DNA from: an uncultured SAR116 cluster alpha proteobacterium
GTDB taxonomy: Bacteria > Pseudomonadota > Alphaproteobacteria > Puniceispirillales > Puniceispirillaceae
DNA: 64,000 bases
Assembly: GCA_902625725.1 (NCBI GenBank)
Contig: CACOCY010000009.1
Location: 27,683 to 91,682, forward strand
Direction: 5' to 3'
Shown here: positions 52,858 through 62,576 of the stretch, piece after piece
Position numbering within the stretch: position 1 is the first letter of the stretch
Layout: every line of letters starts with the position of its first letter
Notes under the pieces: model-generated
Database searches by the model: none
Told to the model about the DNA's origin: nothing
The model's input: the letters and a program-made list of their open reading frames with translations, nothing else
Position numbers and translations under genes: made by a program

Positions 52858-53607
52858 TTACACAGGGGTCTCAGCCTTGTAGCCAGCTTTTTTTACAAGT
52901 TTCCACAGCTCATCTGCTGCACTTTTTACGGTATTCTTATCAAGCCCAGTTAACACAACTGCAGTTCCAAATTGTCCCGGTTTAAACCAAGGATAGCTGC
53001 CAACAGATATTGCATTATATTTTTCACTAATCTGCTGTAAAATGTGTGCTACATTTCCCTCACCTGTTTCGCATTGTACGGTTAGTCTTGTTGGAGCCGT
53101 GCCGCCCTGTAAACTTGGCGCCAAACATTCAAACATAGATTGCATTATAGACGGTACTCCTGCCATTACATAGACATTGTTCAAGCAAAAACCAGGCGCA
53201 GCACTAACTGGATTGTCAATCAATGAAGCGCCGACAGGAATATCCGCCATTTTTTTCCGTACCTCATTTAATACAATCTCAGTTCCCATATAATGCTGTT
53301 CAAGTCTACGCATCGCTTCTTCATTTCTCTCTACCGCAACACCAAAGGCTTCCGCAACTGACACTGTTGTAATATCGTCATGAGTTGGTCCAATTCCACC
53401 AGAAGTAAACACATAATCGTTAGAAGCAGATAAATCCGAAATATGACGTATGATTGTATCTTTTACATCTGCAATTATACGTGCTTCTACTAGCTGAATA
53501 CCGATTTCGGTGAGTTGCTCTGCTAACCAGCCAATATTTTTATCTTTAGTTCTTCCTGAGAGAATTTCGTCGCCTATTACACATATCGCTGCTGTAGGAT
53601 TTGCCAT
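52858..53607 (-). CDS. Molybdopterin-binding (CinA N-terminal type) protein
   Basis: This 249-residue protein has only the N-terminal MoCF_biosynth/CinA domain, with CVIGDEILSGRTKDKN, FTSGGIGPTHDDITT, GASLIDNPVSAAPGF and YVMAGVPSIMQSMFE. It lacks the C-terminal amidohydrolase half of full CinA, as is usual for the alphaproteobacterial family annotated as competence/damage-inducible protein A. Family members include ADP-ribose pyrophosphatases; the actual reaction here is unknown. It diverges from map. Confidence 0.85.
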   Translation of the reverse strand: MANPTAAICVIGDEILSGRTKDKNIGWLAEQLTEIGIQLVEARIIADVKDTIIRHISDLSASNDYVFTSGGIGPTHDDITTVSVAEAFGVAVERNEEAMRRLEQHYMGTEIVLNEVRKKMADIPVGASLIDNPVSAAPGFCLNNVYVMAGVPSIMQSMFECLAPSLQGGTAPTRLTVQCETGEGNVAHILQQISEKYNAISVGSYPWFKPGQFGTAVVLTGLDKNTVKSAADELWKLVKKAGYKAETPV

Positions 53608-53728
53608 TTACTTATTGCTCCTGATATATCATCAATGTAATCGTCAGTTTTTAGATTAGTTAATATATGGCTTATATAACTTTAAAGTTTAAATGCAAAT
53701 AGACGTTTTAATTAATCAAGGAGAAGTA

Positions 53729-54529
53729 ATGCTGGAAAATAATGTATTAATTCATGATGAGTCAGGGTTTGAAGGGATGCGCAAAGCTGGTGCACTTGCC
53801 GCAGATGTCCTTGACATGATTACCGGTCATGTAAAACAAGGCACCACCACAGAAACACTAGACAAAAAATGCCATGAATATATTATAAATCGTGGCGCCA
53901 TACCTGCTCCTTTGAATTATAAGGGATTTCCAAAGTCCACATGTATATCTCTAAACCATGTAGTTTGTCATGGTATACCCGGTGACCGTAAATTATTGTC
54001 TGGTGACATTTTAAACATAGATGTAACCGTTATTCTCGATGGGTGGTATGGTGATACATCTCGGATGTACTATGTTGACACACCACCTATAAAATCTCAG
54101 AGATTAACGCAAGTCACATATGATTGCATGATGCTTGGGATTGAGGCGGCAAAGCCGGGTAATAGGCTGGGTGACATCGGAAATGCCATTCAGACATATG
54201 CCGAAAAAAACAGATTTTCTGTTGTCCGGGATTTTACAGGACATGGTCTTGGCAAGGTATTTCATTGTGCACCAAGTGTTCTTCATTTTGGGACGCCAGG
54301 CACTGGAATGGTTTTAGAACCTGGGATGATTTTTACAATTGAACCAATGATCAATGCTGGCAAACCAGAAACAAAAATACTTGCAGACGGTTGGACAGCA
54401 GTAACACGAGACAAAAGTATTTCGGCACAATTTGAACACTCTATTGGAATAACTGATAAGGGCGCGGAAATATTTACCTCTTCTTCTATTGGCTTTAATT
54501 ATCCACCGTACAAAACATTAGGAAATTAG
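53729..54529 (+). CDS. map: Methionine aminopeptidase type I
   Basis: Map removes the initiator methionine from nascent proteins. I chose the ATG at 53729 (266 residues), 5 bases after AAGGAG at 53718-53723; the upstream ATG at 53693 lacks this site. Metal-binding residues are seen in LNIDVTVILDGWYGDTSRMY, TGHGLGKVFH, FTIEPMIN and AQFEHSIGIT, with the family CHGIPGDR. The length is typical of the class. Confidence 0.97.
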   Translation: MLENNVLIHDESGFEGMRKAGALAADVLDMITGHVKQGTTTETLDKKCHEYIINRGAIPAPLNYKGFPKSTCISLNHVVCHGIPGDRKLLSGDILNIDVTVILDGWYGDTSRMYYVDTPPIKSQRLTQVTYDCMMLGIEAAKPGNRLGDIGNAIQTYAEKNRFSVVRDFTGHGLGKVFHCAPSVLHFGTPGTGMVLEPGMIFTIEPMINAGKPETKILADGWTAVTRDKSISAQFEHSIGITDKGAEIFTSSSIGFNYPPYKTLGN

Positions 54530-54603
54530 AGCTAGTTTACATATGTATTACGCAATGGATAATATTAAATTGATATATAATATTAGTCGAATATAACACA
54601 ACA

Positions 54604-54612
54604 TTATCCACA
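54604..54612 (+). promoter_or_regulatory. Consensus DnaA box in the map / 54715 spacer
   Basis: TTATCCACA, the Escherichia coli consensus DnaA box, occurs in the AT-rich 54530-54714 spacer. An inverted near-match (AATGGATAA) lies about 50 bases upstream. No cluster of boxes, GC-skew evidence or typical origin neighbours support an origin, so it may be a DnaA-regulated or chance site. Confidence 0.35.
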
Positions 54613-54714
54613 ATTAAAAAAAACTGTTTATTTATTAATATTATATTTATTTAGTCGGAATAGGGGTAGAAACATTAGTTTATTTTTCTCACAAAAATTA
54701 GATAAATAATAAGC

Positions 54715-54930
54715 TTATTTTTGACTAGTGTTCTTTTTTAAATCAATAAAACCCTTCTTGATTTCTTTTGATATATTCCCACACATTTCACCCGCAACTC
54801 TACTGCCCTTCATAAAAGACGGTTTGGCTTTGGAAACAGCATTTTTTGCAATTTTTCTTGCTTGCTGCTGTAAAACTGGGTCCCTCGCTGCATGGCTGAG
54901 GACAGAGAAAATAAGGTTTTTAATTATCAT
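54715..54930 (-). CDS. Small conserved protein of unknown function
   Basis: This 71-residue product begins MIIKNLIFSVLSHAARDPVLQQQARKIAKNA and is Lys- and Ala-rich with helical character. It resembles small uncharacterised proteins found upstream of purB in other alphaproteobacteria, which share the DP-x4-QA-x-A pattern. There is no clear membrane segment; the short hydrophobic start may associate weakly. It diverges from purB. The function is unknown. Confidence 0.6.
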   Translation of the reverse strand: MIIKNLIFSVLSHAARDPVLQQQARKIAKNAVSKAKPSFMKGSRVAGEMCGNISKEIKKGFIDLKKNTSQK

Positions 54931-55048
54931 TTTTCATCTTTATTTGTGTAATTGATAACTATACTTTATAGATTTATCTTCAGTAATCTGTATAGCAATT
55001 TTTGTCACAAAATGATATTGTATTGAAGTAAAAATCAGGAAAAAGTTC

Positions 55049-56344
55049 ATGATTCCGCGCTATTCAAGGTCAGAAATGACAACAATCTGGTCTGACCATT
55101 CCAAATTTCAAATCTGGTTTGAGATTGAAGCGCATGCTTGTGACGCTCAGGCAGAGCTTGGAGTAATTCCTCACTCGGCCGCGAAGACTATTTGGGAAAA
55201 GGGTAAGTTTAATATTGACCGAATCAATGAGATAGAAGTTGAAACTAAACATGATGTAATTGCATTTCTCACTAATTTAGCTGAATCTATTGGCACAGAA
55301 GCACGCTTTGTTCATCAGGGAATGACATCCTCTGACATTCTGGACACAACTTTGTCCGTTCAACTGACCCGCGCATCAGACATACTCCTTGATGACTTAA
55401 ACAGGCTTTTATCCGTCTTAAAAATCCGTGCTAAAGAACACAAATACACCTCTACTATAGGTAGGTCGCATGGCATTCATGCAGAACCAACTACCTTTGG
55501 AGTCAAGCTTGCCAGATTTTATGCAGAATTTGAAAGGAACAAAAATAGGTTGATAGCTGCAAAAAAGGAAATATCTACCTGTGCAATTTCTGGTGCTGTC
55601 GGAACATTTGCGCACATAGACCCAAGAGTGGAGCAGCATGTTGCCAAAAAAATGGGACTTGAAGTGGAACCTATCTCAAGTCAAATTATCCCTCGCGACC
55701 GGCACGCAATGTTTTTTTCAGTGCTCGGCGTTATAGCAAGTTCAATTGAAAATCTAGCTATTGAAATCCGTCATTTGCAGAGAACCGAAGTACGCGAAGC
55801 TGAAGAGTTTTTTTCTATCGGACAGAAAGGCTCCTCTGCTATGCCTCATAAGCGCAACCCTGTATTAAGCGAAAATTTAACTGGTCTCGCCCGCCTTGTG
55901 AGAGCCTCTGTTATACCTGCTCTTGAAAATGTTGCTCTTTGGCATGAACGCGATATTTCCCATTCTTCGGTAGAACGCATGATCGGCCCAGATGCTACTG
56001 TAACGCTTGATTTTGCTCTTAATAGATTAGCAAACGTAATTGAAAAGCTAATAATCTTTCCAGAACAAATGCAGAAAAACTTAGACTCTCTTGGTGGGAT
56101 TATTCACTCTCAACAAATGCTATTAGCTCTAACTCAAAAAGGCATGAGCCGAGAAGACGCGTACCAACTAGTACAAAAGTATGCTATGGAGGTATGGAAT
56201 TTAGGTGGAAATTACTTAACTAAAATGAAGTCTGATAGAAAGATAGCACTATATTTTTCAGAAAATGAGCTCGAGAGCTTATTTGACCCAAAACAACATC
56301 AGCGTAATGTAGATAAGATTTTTAAAAGAGTTTTTGAAAATTGA
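55049..56344 (+). CDS. purB: Adenylosuccinate lyase
   Basis: PurB cleaves SAICAR in de novo purine synthesis and adenylosuccinate in AMP formation. The 431 residues have VIAFLTNLAE, TSSDILDTTLSVQLT, the catalytic His region TIGRSHGIHAEPTTFG, and the fumarase/aspartase signature GSSAMPHKRNPVLSEN. The length is typical of the alphaproteobacterial enzyme. It starts a purB-purC-purS-purQ-purL run. Confidence 0.97.
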   Translation: MIPRYSRSEMTTIWSDHSKFQIWFEIEAHACDAQAELGVIPHSAAKTIWEKGKFNIDRINEIEVETKHDVIAFLTNLAESIGTEARFVHQGMTSSDILDTTLSVQLTRASDILLDDLNRLLSVLKIRAKEHKYTSTIGRSHGIHAEPTTFGVKLARFYAEFERNKNRLIAAKKEISTCAISGAVGTFAHIDPRVEQHVAKKMGLEVEPISSQIIPRDRHAMFFSVLGVIASSIENLAIEIRHLQRTEVREAEEFFSIGQKGSSAMPHKRNPVLSENLTGLARLVRASVIPALENVALWHERDISHSSVERMIGPDATVTLDFALNRLANVIEKLIIFPEQMQKNLDSLGGIIHSQQMLLALTQKGMSREDAYQLVQKYAMEVWNLGGNYLTKMKSDRKIALYFSENELESLFDPKQHQRNVDKIFKRVFEN

Positions 56345-56378
56345 ACCATAGGATTTTTCACTTTTTTTAAGGAAATAA

Positions 56379-57116
56379 ATGAAATTACTCTACGAAGGAA
56401 AAGCTAAAAAACTATTTAAAGGGCCTCAAAAGGGCACGATTGTACAATATTTCAAAGACGACGCAACAGCTTTTAATGCGCAAAAAAAAGACACAGTCAT
56501 AGGTAAAGGAATAATTAATAATTACATAAGTAGCAGAATTTTTCAGGCTATTAATCAGACTGACATACCTCACCATTTTATTAAGCGGCTCTCAGAAAGA
56601 GAACAATTGATCAAGGAAGTTGAGATTATTCCAATCGAAATAATTATTCGTAAAGTTGCAGCCGGAACTATCTGTAAGCGACTGGGTATTAAAGAAGGAC
56701 AAGTATTGCCAAACACATTGGTCGAATTTTGTCTCAAGAATGATGAACTAAGTGACCCTATTATTTCAAGAGAGCATATAGAGATGATGCAATTGGCGAA
56801 TAATTTTGAAATGGAAACGATTATCTCAACAGCTTTTCGCATAAGCGATTTTCTTACCGGTTTATTTTCTATGATACAAATTCAACTTATTGATTTCAAA
56901 TTGGAGTTTGGAAGATTTTATAACTCTAATGGTTTTCATGAAGTTATATTAGCAGATGAAATTAGCCCAGATAGTTGTAGGTTATGGGACATAAAAACCA
57001 AAAAAAAATTAGATAAAGATAGATTCAGAAGAAACCTTGGTGGTTTGATTGAGGCTTACACAGATATAGCGAATCGTATGTCTATAAAACTGCCTGAACT
57101 AAATGTGGAAAAATGA
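56379..57116 (+). CDS. purC: SAICAR synthetase
   Basis: PurC joins aspartate to CAIR with ATP to make SAICAR. The 245 residues start LLYEGKAKKLFKG, with YFKDDATAFNAQKK, IIRKVAAGTICKRLG, LIDFKLEFGRF and LADEISPDSCRLWD, all hallmarks of the bacterial family. The ATG follows AAGGAAATAA. It lies 34 bases after purB and 46 before purS. Confidence 0.97.
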   Translation: MKLLYEGKAKKLFKGPQKGTIVQYFKDDATAFNAQKKDTVIGKGIINNYISSRIFQAINQTDIPHHFIKRLSEREQLIKEVEIIPIEIIIRKVAAGTICKRLGIKEGQVLPNTLVEFCLKNDELSDPIISREHIEMMQLANNFEMETIISTAFRISDFLTGLFSMIQIQLIDFKLEFGRFYNSNGFHEVILADEISPDSCRLWDIKTKKKLDKDRFRRNLGGLIEAYTDIANRMSIKLPELNVEK

Positions 57117-57162
57117 ATATTAGAGATTTCAGTGCTTTTTTTCATGTTACAGAGGAATTATA

Positions 57163-57411
57163 ATGCAGGTGACGATAATAATTCAAAAGAAAACAGGGGT
57201 GCTAGATCCCGAGGCTCAAGCCATACAACAGGCACTTTATTCTTTAGGATTTGACGACTTACAAGATGTAACTGTAGGCAAACAGATTACTGTTGAAATT
57301 AACACGAACGATCAAGAACGCGCTAAATACCGGGCTTCAAAAATGTGTGAAACTTTGCTAGCAAATACCGTGATTGAGTCGTATAAAATAGAAACAAAAG
57401 AACCATCATGA
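57163..57411 (+). CDS. purS: FGAM synthase subunit PurS
   Basis: PurS bridges PurL and PurQ in the three-part FGAM synthase. The 82 residues show the family pattern: VTIIIQKKTGVLDPEAQAIQQALYSLGFDDLQDVTVGKQI and a C-terminal MCETLLANTVIESYKIE (in parts). An AGAGGAA ribosome binding site precedes the ATG. It overlaps purQ by four bases. Its presence explains the short PurL. Confidence 0.96.
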   Translation: MQVTIIIQKKTGVLDPEAQAIQQALYSLGFDDLQDVTVGKQITVEINTNDQERAKYRASKMCETLLANTVIESYKIETKEPS

Positions 57412-58097
57412 GAATTGCTGTAATTGTTTTTCCTGGTTCTAATTGTGACCGTGACATGTTGGTTGCAGTAGAAAAAATCACAGGCAGAAGACCTGCTTTG
57501 ATTTGGCATAAACAAAGTAATCTCGACCCTATTGATCTTGCGATTCTTCCTGGTGGCTTTTCTTTCGGTGATTATTTAAGGTGTGGCGCTCTTGCTGCAC
57601 GGTCACCAATCATGAGTGCGCTACATGATCATGCAGCAAGAGGAGGCTCCATATTGGGTGTCTGTAATGGTTTTCAAATCTTGATTGAATCAAGTTTGTT
57701 ACCAGGTTTTCTTTTGCGTAATAAAGAACTTAAATTTATTTGTAAGCAAACGACTTTAGCTTTGAATGCAGAATCAAATTGTAAACTTTTAGCATCGCTT
57801 GATAGCAAAAAGACATTAAAAATTCCAGTTGCTCATAATGAGGGTAGTTTTTTTGCTGATACTGAGACTTTAAGCAAAATTGAAAACAATGGCCAGGTCG
57901 TTTTGAGATATACCTCTGATACTAGCGCTTATTCTGGCAATCCTAATGGTTCACTAAATGATATCGCGGGGGTATGTTCCTCTAATGGAAAAATACTGGG
58001 AATGATGCCTCACCCAGAGCGTGCTATGGGGGCAGGTCATGAGAGCTCTGACGGAGAAAAACTCTTAAGATCAGTCTTTGAGGCTATTATTAAATGA
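57408..58097 (+). CDS. purQ: FGAM synthase glutaminase subunit PurQ
   Basis: PurQ supplies ammonia from glutamine for FGAM synthase. The 229 residues have [31 protein letters not shown], the nucleophile Cys86 in [11 protein letters not shown], and the catalytic His and Glu in [10 protein letters not shown]. It overlaps both purS (ATGA) and purL (ATGA), so the three subunits are translationally coupled. Confidence 0.98.
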   Translation: MRIAVIVFPGSNCDRDMLVAVEKITGRRPALIWHKQSNLDPIDLAILPGGFSFGDYLRCGALAARSPIMSALHDHAARGGSILGVCNGFQILIESSLLPGFLLRNKELKFICKQTTLALNAESNCKLLASLDSKKTLKIPVAHNEGSFFADTETLSKIENNGQVVLRYTSDTSAYSGNPNGSLNDIAGVCSSNGKILGMMPHPERAMGAGHESSDGEKLLRSVFEAIIK

Positions 58098-60292
58098 GTA
58101 ACGAACCATTAATGAAATTTGAGAATGCTGCTTCTATGGGACTATCAAAAGAAGAGTGGCTTGATATATCAAAGCATATTGGGCGACTTCCAAATTTATG
58201 CGAACTGGGTATTTTTTCTGCAATGTGGTCAGAACATTGTTCTTATAAATCATCAAAAAAATGGCTGAGAACCCTTCCAACAGAGGGTAAGTGTGTAATT
58301 CAAGGACCAGGAGAGAATGCAGGGATTATCGATATTGGTGATGGACTTGCAGTTATATTTAAAATTGAAAGTCATAATCATCCCTCTTTTATTGAGCCAT
58401 ATCAAGGGGCAGCAACAGGTGTTGGAGGAATTATTCGGGATGTTTTTACGATGGGCGCGCGCCCTATCGCATTACTAAATGCTCTTCGTTTTGGGCAAAT
58501 AGACTATGAAAAAACACCCCATCTTGTATCTGGCGTTACATCTGGGATTGGTAGTTATGGTAATTGCATTGGAATACCAACTGTAGGTGGTGAGGTTGAG
58601 TTTGACAGCTCTTATAATGGTAATATCCTTGTAAATGCAATGGCAGTTGGTATAGCACACAGCGATAGGATTTTTTATTCCGCTGCATCAGGCAATGGGA
58701 ATCCAGTAATTTATGTAGGCGCCAAAACCGGCCGTGATGGGATCCATGGAGCAACTATGGCTTCTACTGAATTTAATGTTGAAGCAGAGTCAAAACGCCC
58801 AACAGTTCAAGTTGGCGATCCATTTACAGGTAAATTACTAATGGAGGCCTGTCTTGAGTTAATGGCTGCAAATGCCGTTATCGCAATTCAAGATATGGGC
58901 GCTGCTGGGCTTACTTCTTCTTCCGTTGAAATGGCTGCCAAGGGCGGTCTAGGCATGGAGATTAACCTTGACCTTGTTCCGGTCAGAGAAGCGAATATGT
59001 CTGCATATGAAATTATGCTATCTGAAAGTCAAGAGCGAATGTTAATGGTAATAGAACCAAGTCAGGCTGAGATAGCAAGGCAAATATTTAGCAAATGGGA
59101 CCTTGATTTCATGCCAATAGGGCTGGTCACTGAAACGAACAGACTAGTTCTTCGTAAAGATGGGAAAATAGCTTGCGATATTCCGCTTGAACCTCTAGTA
59201 AAAAATGCACCTGAATACGATAGACCACATTTAACACCAAAAATCCAGACAAAAACAAACATAAAAGACATTATAAAAGACATTTCAATTTTAGATGCCT
59301 TAAGAATTCTCATAGGTAGTGAAGATTTATGTTCAAGAAGATGGGTATTCGAGCAATATGACAGCCACGTTATGGCAGATACCATTATTGGTCCAGGAGG
59401 TGACTCCGCACTAATAAGAGTTCACGGAACACAAAAAGCAATTGCATTAACAACTGATTGCACGCCAAGATATGTAGAAATAGACCCATATATAGGCGGT
59501 AAACAAGCTGTAGTAGAGGCTTACAGAAATATTATTGCTGTTGGGGCAAAACCTCTCGCTGTTACAAATAATCTGAATTTTGGCAATCCCGAAAAGCCAG
59601 AAATAATGACCCAACTGGTACAAAGCATCACTGGAATGAAAGACGCCTGTAATCAATTATCAACTCCGGTTGTGTCCGGAAATGTATCGTTATACAACGA
59701 AACAGATGGAAAAGCTATCAAGCCATGTCCTGTAATTGGCATGGTAGGGATTATTGATGATTGGCGAAATGCTGGAACTATTGCTCTACCGGCTAACACA
59801 GATTTAGTTATTCTTGGACAAGACGGCAATGTTAATTCTGGCTGGTTGTCCAATAGCATATACGCTAAAAAGATAGCCAAAAAATTTGGGGGGGCACCTC
59901 CTCCGGTTGATTTAAACACAGAATTGAAGTGTGGAAAATTTATATTAGATTGCTATTCAAATAAGTTAATTGAGGCTGCACATGATATATCTGACGGAGG
60001 GCTATTAGTTGCACTCACTGAAATGATGATAGCTGGCAAAAATGGCGCTGAAATAAAACTTCCAATAAATATCAACTCTCACAGCTGGTGTTTTGGTGAA
60101 AATCAATCAAGTTATATTGTTGCTACAAACGAGTTTAATGAAATCGCTAGACGTTCAAAAAATTCTCAGATTCCTTATATATATCTTGGAAGGGCTATCG
60201 CGGCTCAAGAATTGAAAATTTCAAATGGAGATATTATATCTTTAAATGAACTAGAAGAAATTTACAATTCAGGGCTAACAAAATATCTATGA
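58094..60292 (+). CDS. purL: FGAM synthase large subunit PurL (short form)
   Basis: PurL is the ATP-dependent subunit that converts FGAR to FGAM. The 732-residue length is the short form that needs PurS and PurQ. Landmarks are the start [44 protein letters not shown] (in parts), VGGEVEFD, the second half with [16 protein letters not shown] and [11 protein letters not shown], and the C-terminal [16 protein letters not shown]. Length and motifs are typical. Confidence 0.98.
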   Translation: MSNEPLMKFENAASMGLSKEEWLDISKHIGRLPNLCELGIFSAMWSEHCSYKSSKKWLRTLPTEGKCVIQGPGENAGIIDIGDGLAVIFKIESHNHPSFIEPYQGAATGVGGIIRDVFTMGARPIALLNALRFGQIDYEKTPHLVSGVTSGIGSYGNCIGIPTVGGEVEFDSSYNGNILVNAMAVGIAHSDRIFYSAASGNGNPVIYVGAKTGRDGIHGATMASTEFNVEAESKRPTVQVGDPFTGKLLMEACLELMAANAVIAIQDMGAAGLTSSSVEMAAKGGLGMEINLDLVPVREANMSAYEIMLSESQERMLMVIEPSQAEIARQIFSKWDLDFMPIGLVTETNRLVLRKDGKIACDIPLEPLVKNAPEYDRPHLTPKIQTKTNIKDIIKDISILDALRILIGSEDLCSRRWVFEQYDSHVMADTIIGPGGDSALIRVHGTQKAIALTTDCTPRYVEIDPYIGGKQAVVEAYRNIIAVGAKPLAVTNNLNFGNPEKPEIMTQLVQSITGMKDACNQLSTPVVSGNVSLYNETDGKAIKPCPVIGMVGIIDDWRNAGTIALPANTDLVILGQDGNVNSGWLSNSIYAKKIAKKFGGAPPPVDLNTELKCGKFILDCYSNKLIEAAHDISDGGLLVALTEMMIAGKNGAEIKLPININSHSWCFGENQSSYIVATNEFNEIARRSKNSQIPYIYLGRAIAAQELKISNGDIISLNELEEIYNSGLTKYL

Positions 60293-60327
60293 AGACAGCT
60301 GTCAGGTAAAGGGGGAAATAACGCATA

Positions 60328-60561
60328 ATGGCAATGAAAGCACACGAAATTGAGGAATTAATTATCAATGCGTTCCCAGATGCAATCGTTAAAATTGAGG
60401 ATTTGGCTGGGGATGGGGATCATTATTCCTGTAGCGTGGAATCAAAGCAATTCATAGGCAAATCGCGTGTCCAACAACATAAGATGGTATATCAAGCTCT
60501 TGGTGGCAAAATGGGTGGACAACTTCACGCATTGGCTCTTCAAACAAAAATACCATCATAA
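60328..60561 (+). CDS. bolA: BolA family protein
   Basis: BolA-family proteins partner with CGFS glutaredoxins in iron-sulfur cluster transfer and iron sensing. The 77 residues have the class II BolA pattern, with DLAGDGDHYSCSVESKQFIGKSRVQQHKMVYQALGG (in parts) and the conserved His in QQHKMVY. GGGGGAAATAACG lies upstream of the ATG. The adjacent grxD is its expected partner. Confidence 0.95.
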   Translation: MAMKAHEIEELIINAFPDAIVKIEDLAGDGDHYSCSVESKQFIGKSRVQQHKMVYQALGGKMGGQLHALALQTKIPS

Positions 60562-60591
60562 TTAGACAGTTATAAGAAAGTGAGACTAAAA

Positions 60592-60936
60592 ATGAACAAA
60601 CTCAATCCCATTATCACAGAGCGAATTGTATCAGAAATAAACAGCCACGATGTAGTTTTATTTATGAAGGGAACTCCTGTAATGCCACAATGTGGCTTTT
60701 CAGCGACGGTTGTGGGAGTATTGAGCCACGTTGGAGTTCAATTTAGAGGTGTAAATGTTCTCGAGGACGACCAAATTCGAGAAGGAATTAAAACTTATTC
60801 GGACTGGCCAACCATACCTCAACTCTATGTTAAAGGTGAGTTCATGGGAGGTTGCGATATTGTTAAAGAAATGTATGAATCAGGCGAGCTATTAGAAATG
60901 TTTAATACTCATGGCATAAATCTTACGCCAAAATAG
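60592..60936 (+). CDS. grxD: Monothiol glutaredoxin GrxD
   Basis: This CGFS-type glutaredoxin binds and passes on Fe-S clusters with BolA. I chose the ATG at 60592 (114 residues); a GTG at 60580 is part of the upstream ribosome-binding region. The active-site Cys34 lies in MPQCGFSATVV, followed by WPTIPQLYVKGEFMGGCDIV, all family-typical. It ends 12 bases from the convergent rpsD. Confidence 0.97.
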   Translation: MNKLNPIITERIVSEINSHDVVLFMKGTPVMPQCGFSATVVGVLSHVGVQFRGVNVLEDDQIREGIKTYSDWPTIPQLYVKGEFMGGCDIVKEMYESGELLEMFNTHGINLTPK

Positions 60937-60948
60937 GGTAAAAATTGC

Positions 60949-61578
60949 TTAGCGTGAATAATATTCGACAACAAGATTAGGCTCCATCATTACTGGAAAA
61001 GGGACCTCATCAAATCCTGGAACTCGGATATATTTGGCAGACCTCTTATCATGATCAACTTCTATATATTCAGGTACTTCACGCTCATTTGACGCCATAG
61101 CCTCAAGAATAGCTGGTATATCTCTAACTTTTTCTTTAACCTCAATTTTGTCTCCAGAACGCAGCATAACTGACCCAATGTTACAACGCTTGCCATTTAA
61201 GAGTACGTGACCGTGATTTATTAATTGACGAGCTGCAAAAACAGTCGGGGCAAGTTTAGAGCGATATAAAATGGCATCGAAACGAGATTCCAAGATACCA
61301 ATTAAATTTTCACCAGTATCTCCTCTGCGTCTTGCTGCCTCTATATAATATTTCTTAAATTGCTTTTCACCGATGTTGCCATAATACCCTTTTAATTTTT
61401 GTTTAGCCATTAACTGTATCCCGTAATCAGTAGGCTTTTTGCGACGCAGACCGTGCTGGCCGGGTGCGTATGAGCGAGCGTTTAGAGGGCTTTTTGTACG
61501 TCCCCAGAGATTCACACCCATTCGACGGTCGATTTTGTGCTTTGAGTTACGACGCTTATGTTCAACTTTTGGAGCCAT
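60949..61578 (-). CDS. rpsD: 30S ribosomal protein S4
   Basis: S4 nucleates 30S assembly by binding 16S rRNA. The 209 residues have an N-terminal basic region ([18 protein letters not shown]), [16 protein letters not shown], and the S4 RNA-binding domain (about 98-160; RLDAILYR-like [34 protein letters not shown]). It lacks the zinc-binding N-terminal Cys set. The AAGGAAAAAAT ribosome binding site precedes the ATG. A leader hairpin lies at 61601-61631. Confidence 0.98.
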   Translation of the reverse strand: MAPKVEHKRRNSKHKIDRRMGVNLWGRTKSPLNARSYAPGQHGLRRKKPTDYGIQLMAKQKLKGYYGNIGEKQFKKYYIEAARRRGDTGENLIGILESRFDAILYRSKLAPTVFAARQLINHGHVLLNGKRCNIGSVMLRSGDKIEVKEKVRDIPAILEAMASNEREVPEYIEVDHDKRSAKYIRVPGFDEVPFPVMMEPNLVVEYYSR

Positions 61579-61600
61579 TATTTTTTCCTTATATTTTTTG

Positions 61601-61631
61601 TCCCGGTAGTGCCTCTAAATATAGGCCGGGA
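61601..61631 (-). promoter_or_regulatory. Hairpin in the rpsD leader
   Basis: TCCCGG (61601-61606) pairs with CCGGGA (61626-61631), with a second possible inner pairing GCCT/AGG. It lies 23-53 bases upstream of the rpsD ATG, close to the ribosome binding site. On the minus strand no T-run follows, so it is not a terminator; an S4 autoregulatory leader structure is possible. The trmJ stop lies 84 bases downstream of it on the plus map. Confidence 0.4.
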
Positions 61632-61714
61632 TGCTATCCTATTTGCTCACATCCAACATTCCCAGGAATAGTGCTCTGGATACCCAAATCATCTGACTTC
61701 GTCAAGAAAATAAG

Positions 61715-62524
61715 CTATCTTTGCTTATCAAATAAGGTTAGAATACCATGCCATGTTAGGAGTTCCTGTTTTGTAAATTTAGCTTTAATAAAAAAATTCC
61801 GTAAATTGCGTTTTACTGTAGGAGCTTTTTCCTGAGCTGAAAAGAACCCCCTCTGCTCAAGCAGCAGATCAAATCTCTTAAAAAAATATGCTTGCTCTTC
61901 AATAGTTGCAGGTAATTTTAAAGTCTTTGGCTTATCTTTTTTTATGTTGGATTGTAATGATATTGGCTCAGGCGTCTCAAAAGATGTTTGATAAGAACCC
62001 GTAATCATGAGAAATTCCCAGCACATAATCATAACCGCTTGTGCAAGATTTAGCGATTTGCTGTCAGGATTTAAATTAGCCTCTACAATGAAATCAGCAA
62101 ACACAACTTCATCATTAGAAAGGCCGACTCTCTCTGAGCCAAATAAATATGCAGCTTTATAGGTATTGGTGTCAGAAATATTTTTTATCGTATTTTGCGC
62201 GCACTTTTCAGCTGCAACTCTAGGGTTTATTGATGATTTTTGAAGATCTCGAGGTCTCGCGGAGGTGGCATAGATTTGAGTGATATCAAAACAAGCAGAG
62301 GCAATATCTGGATATACAGACGCTTTCTGAATAATGTCGAGTGCGTGAGTTGCCATTGGCATTGCATCCGGATTAGGCCACCCGTCTCGTGGATTTATTA
62401 GCCTCAAATCAAAAAATCCACAATTTTTCATGGCTCTCGCCACAGCGCCAATATTCTCGCCCAATTGAGGTTTAGATAAAATTATTACTGGTGGCATAAT
62501 ATATAAAAAGGGCTTTTTATTCAT
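61715..62524 (-). CDS. trmJ: TrmJ-type tRNA/rRNA 2'-O-methyltransferase
   Basis: This SPOUT-fold SAM enzyme belongs to the TrmJ branch of the TrmH family, which methylates the ribose of tRNA position 32. The 269 residues include IILSKPQLGENIGAVARAMKNCGF at the N-terminus, RLINPRDGWPNPDA, LFGSERVGLSNDEV and the knot signature SKSLNLAQAVMIMCWEF. I chose the ATG at 62524, with AGGAAG upstream, over the ATG at 62497. The family is clear; the exact RNA target is inferred. Confidence 0.88.
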   Translation of the reverse strand: MNKKPFLYIMPPVIILSKPQLGENIGAVARAMKNCGFFDLRLINPRDGWPNPDAMPMATHALDIIQKASVYPDIASACFDITQIYATSARPRDLQKSSINPRVAAEKCAQNTIKNISDTNTYKAAYLFGSERVGLSNDEVVFADFIVEANLNPDSKSLNLAQAVMIMCWEFLMITGSYQTSFETPEPISLQSNIKKDKPKTLKLPATIEEQAYFFKRFDLLLEQRGFFSAQEKAPTVKRNLRNFFIKAKFTKQELLTWHGILTLFDKQR

Positions 62525-62576
62525 ATTATGCTTCCTACTATCAAACAGACATTTCAGCCTAACCTAGGCTATCATT

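Noticed and set aside
61464..61835. 123-codon plus-strand frame across the rpsD-trmJ junction
   Set aside because: It runs antisense to two conserved genes and spans their spacer. No start signal or motif supports it.
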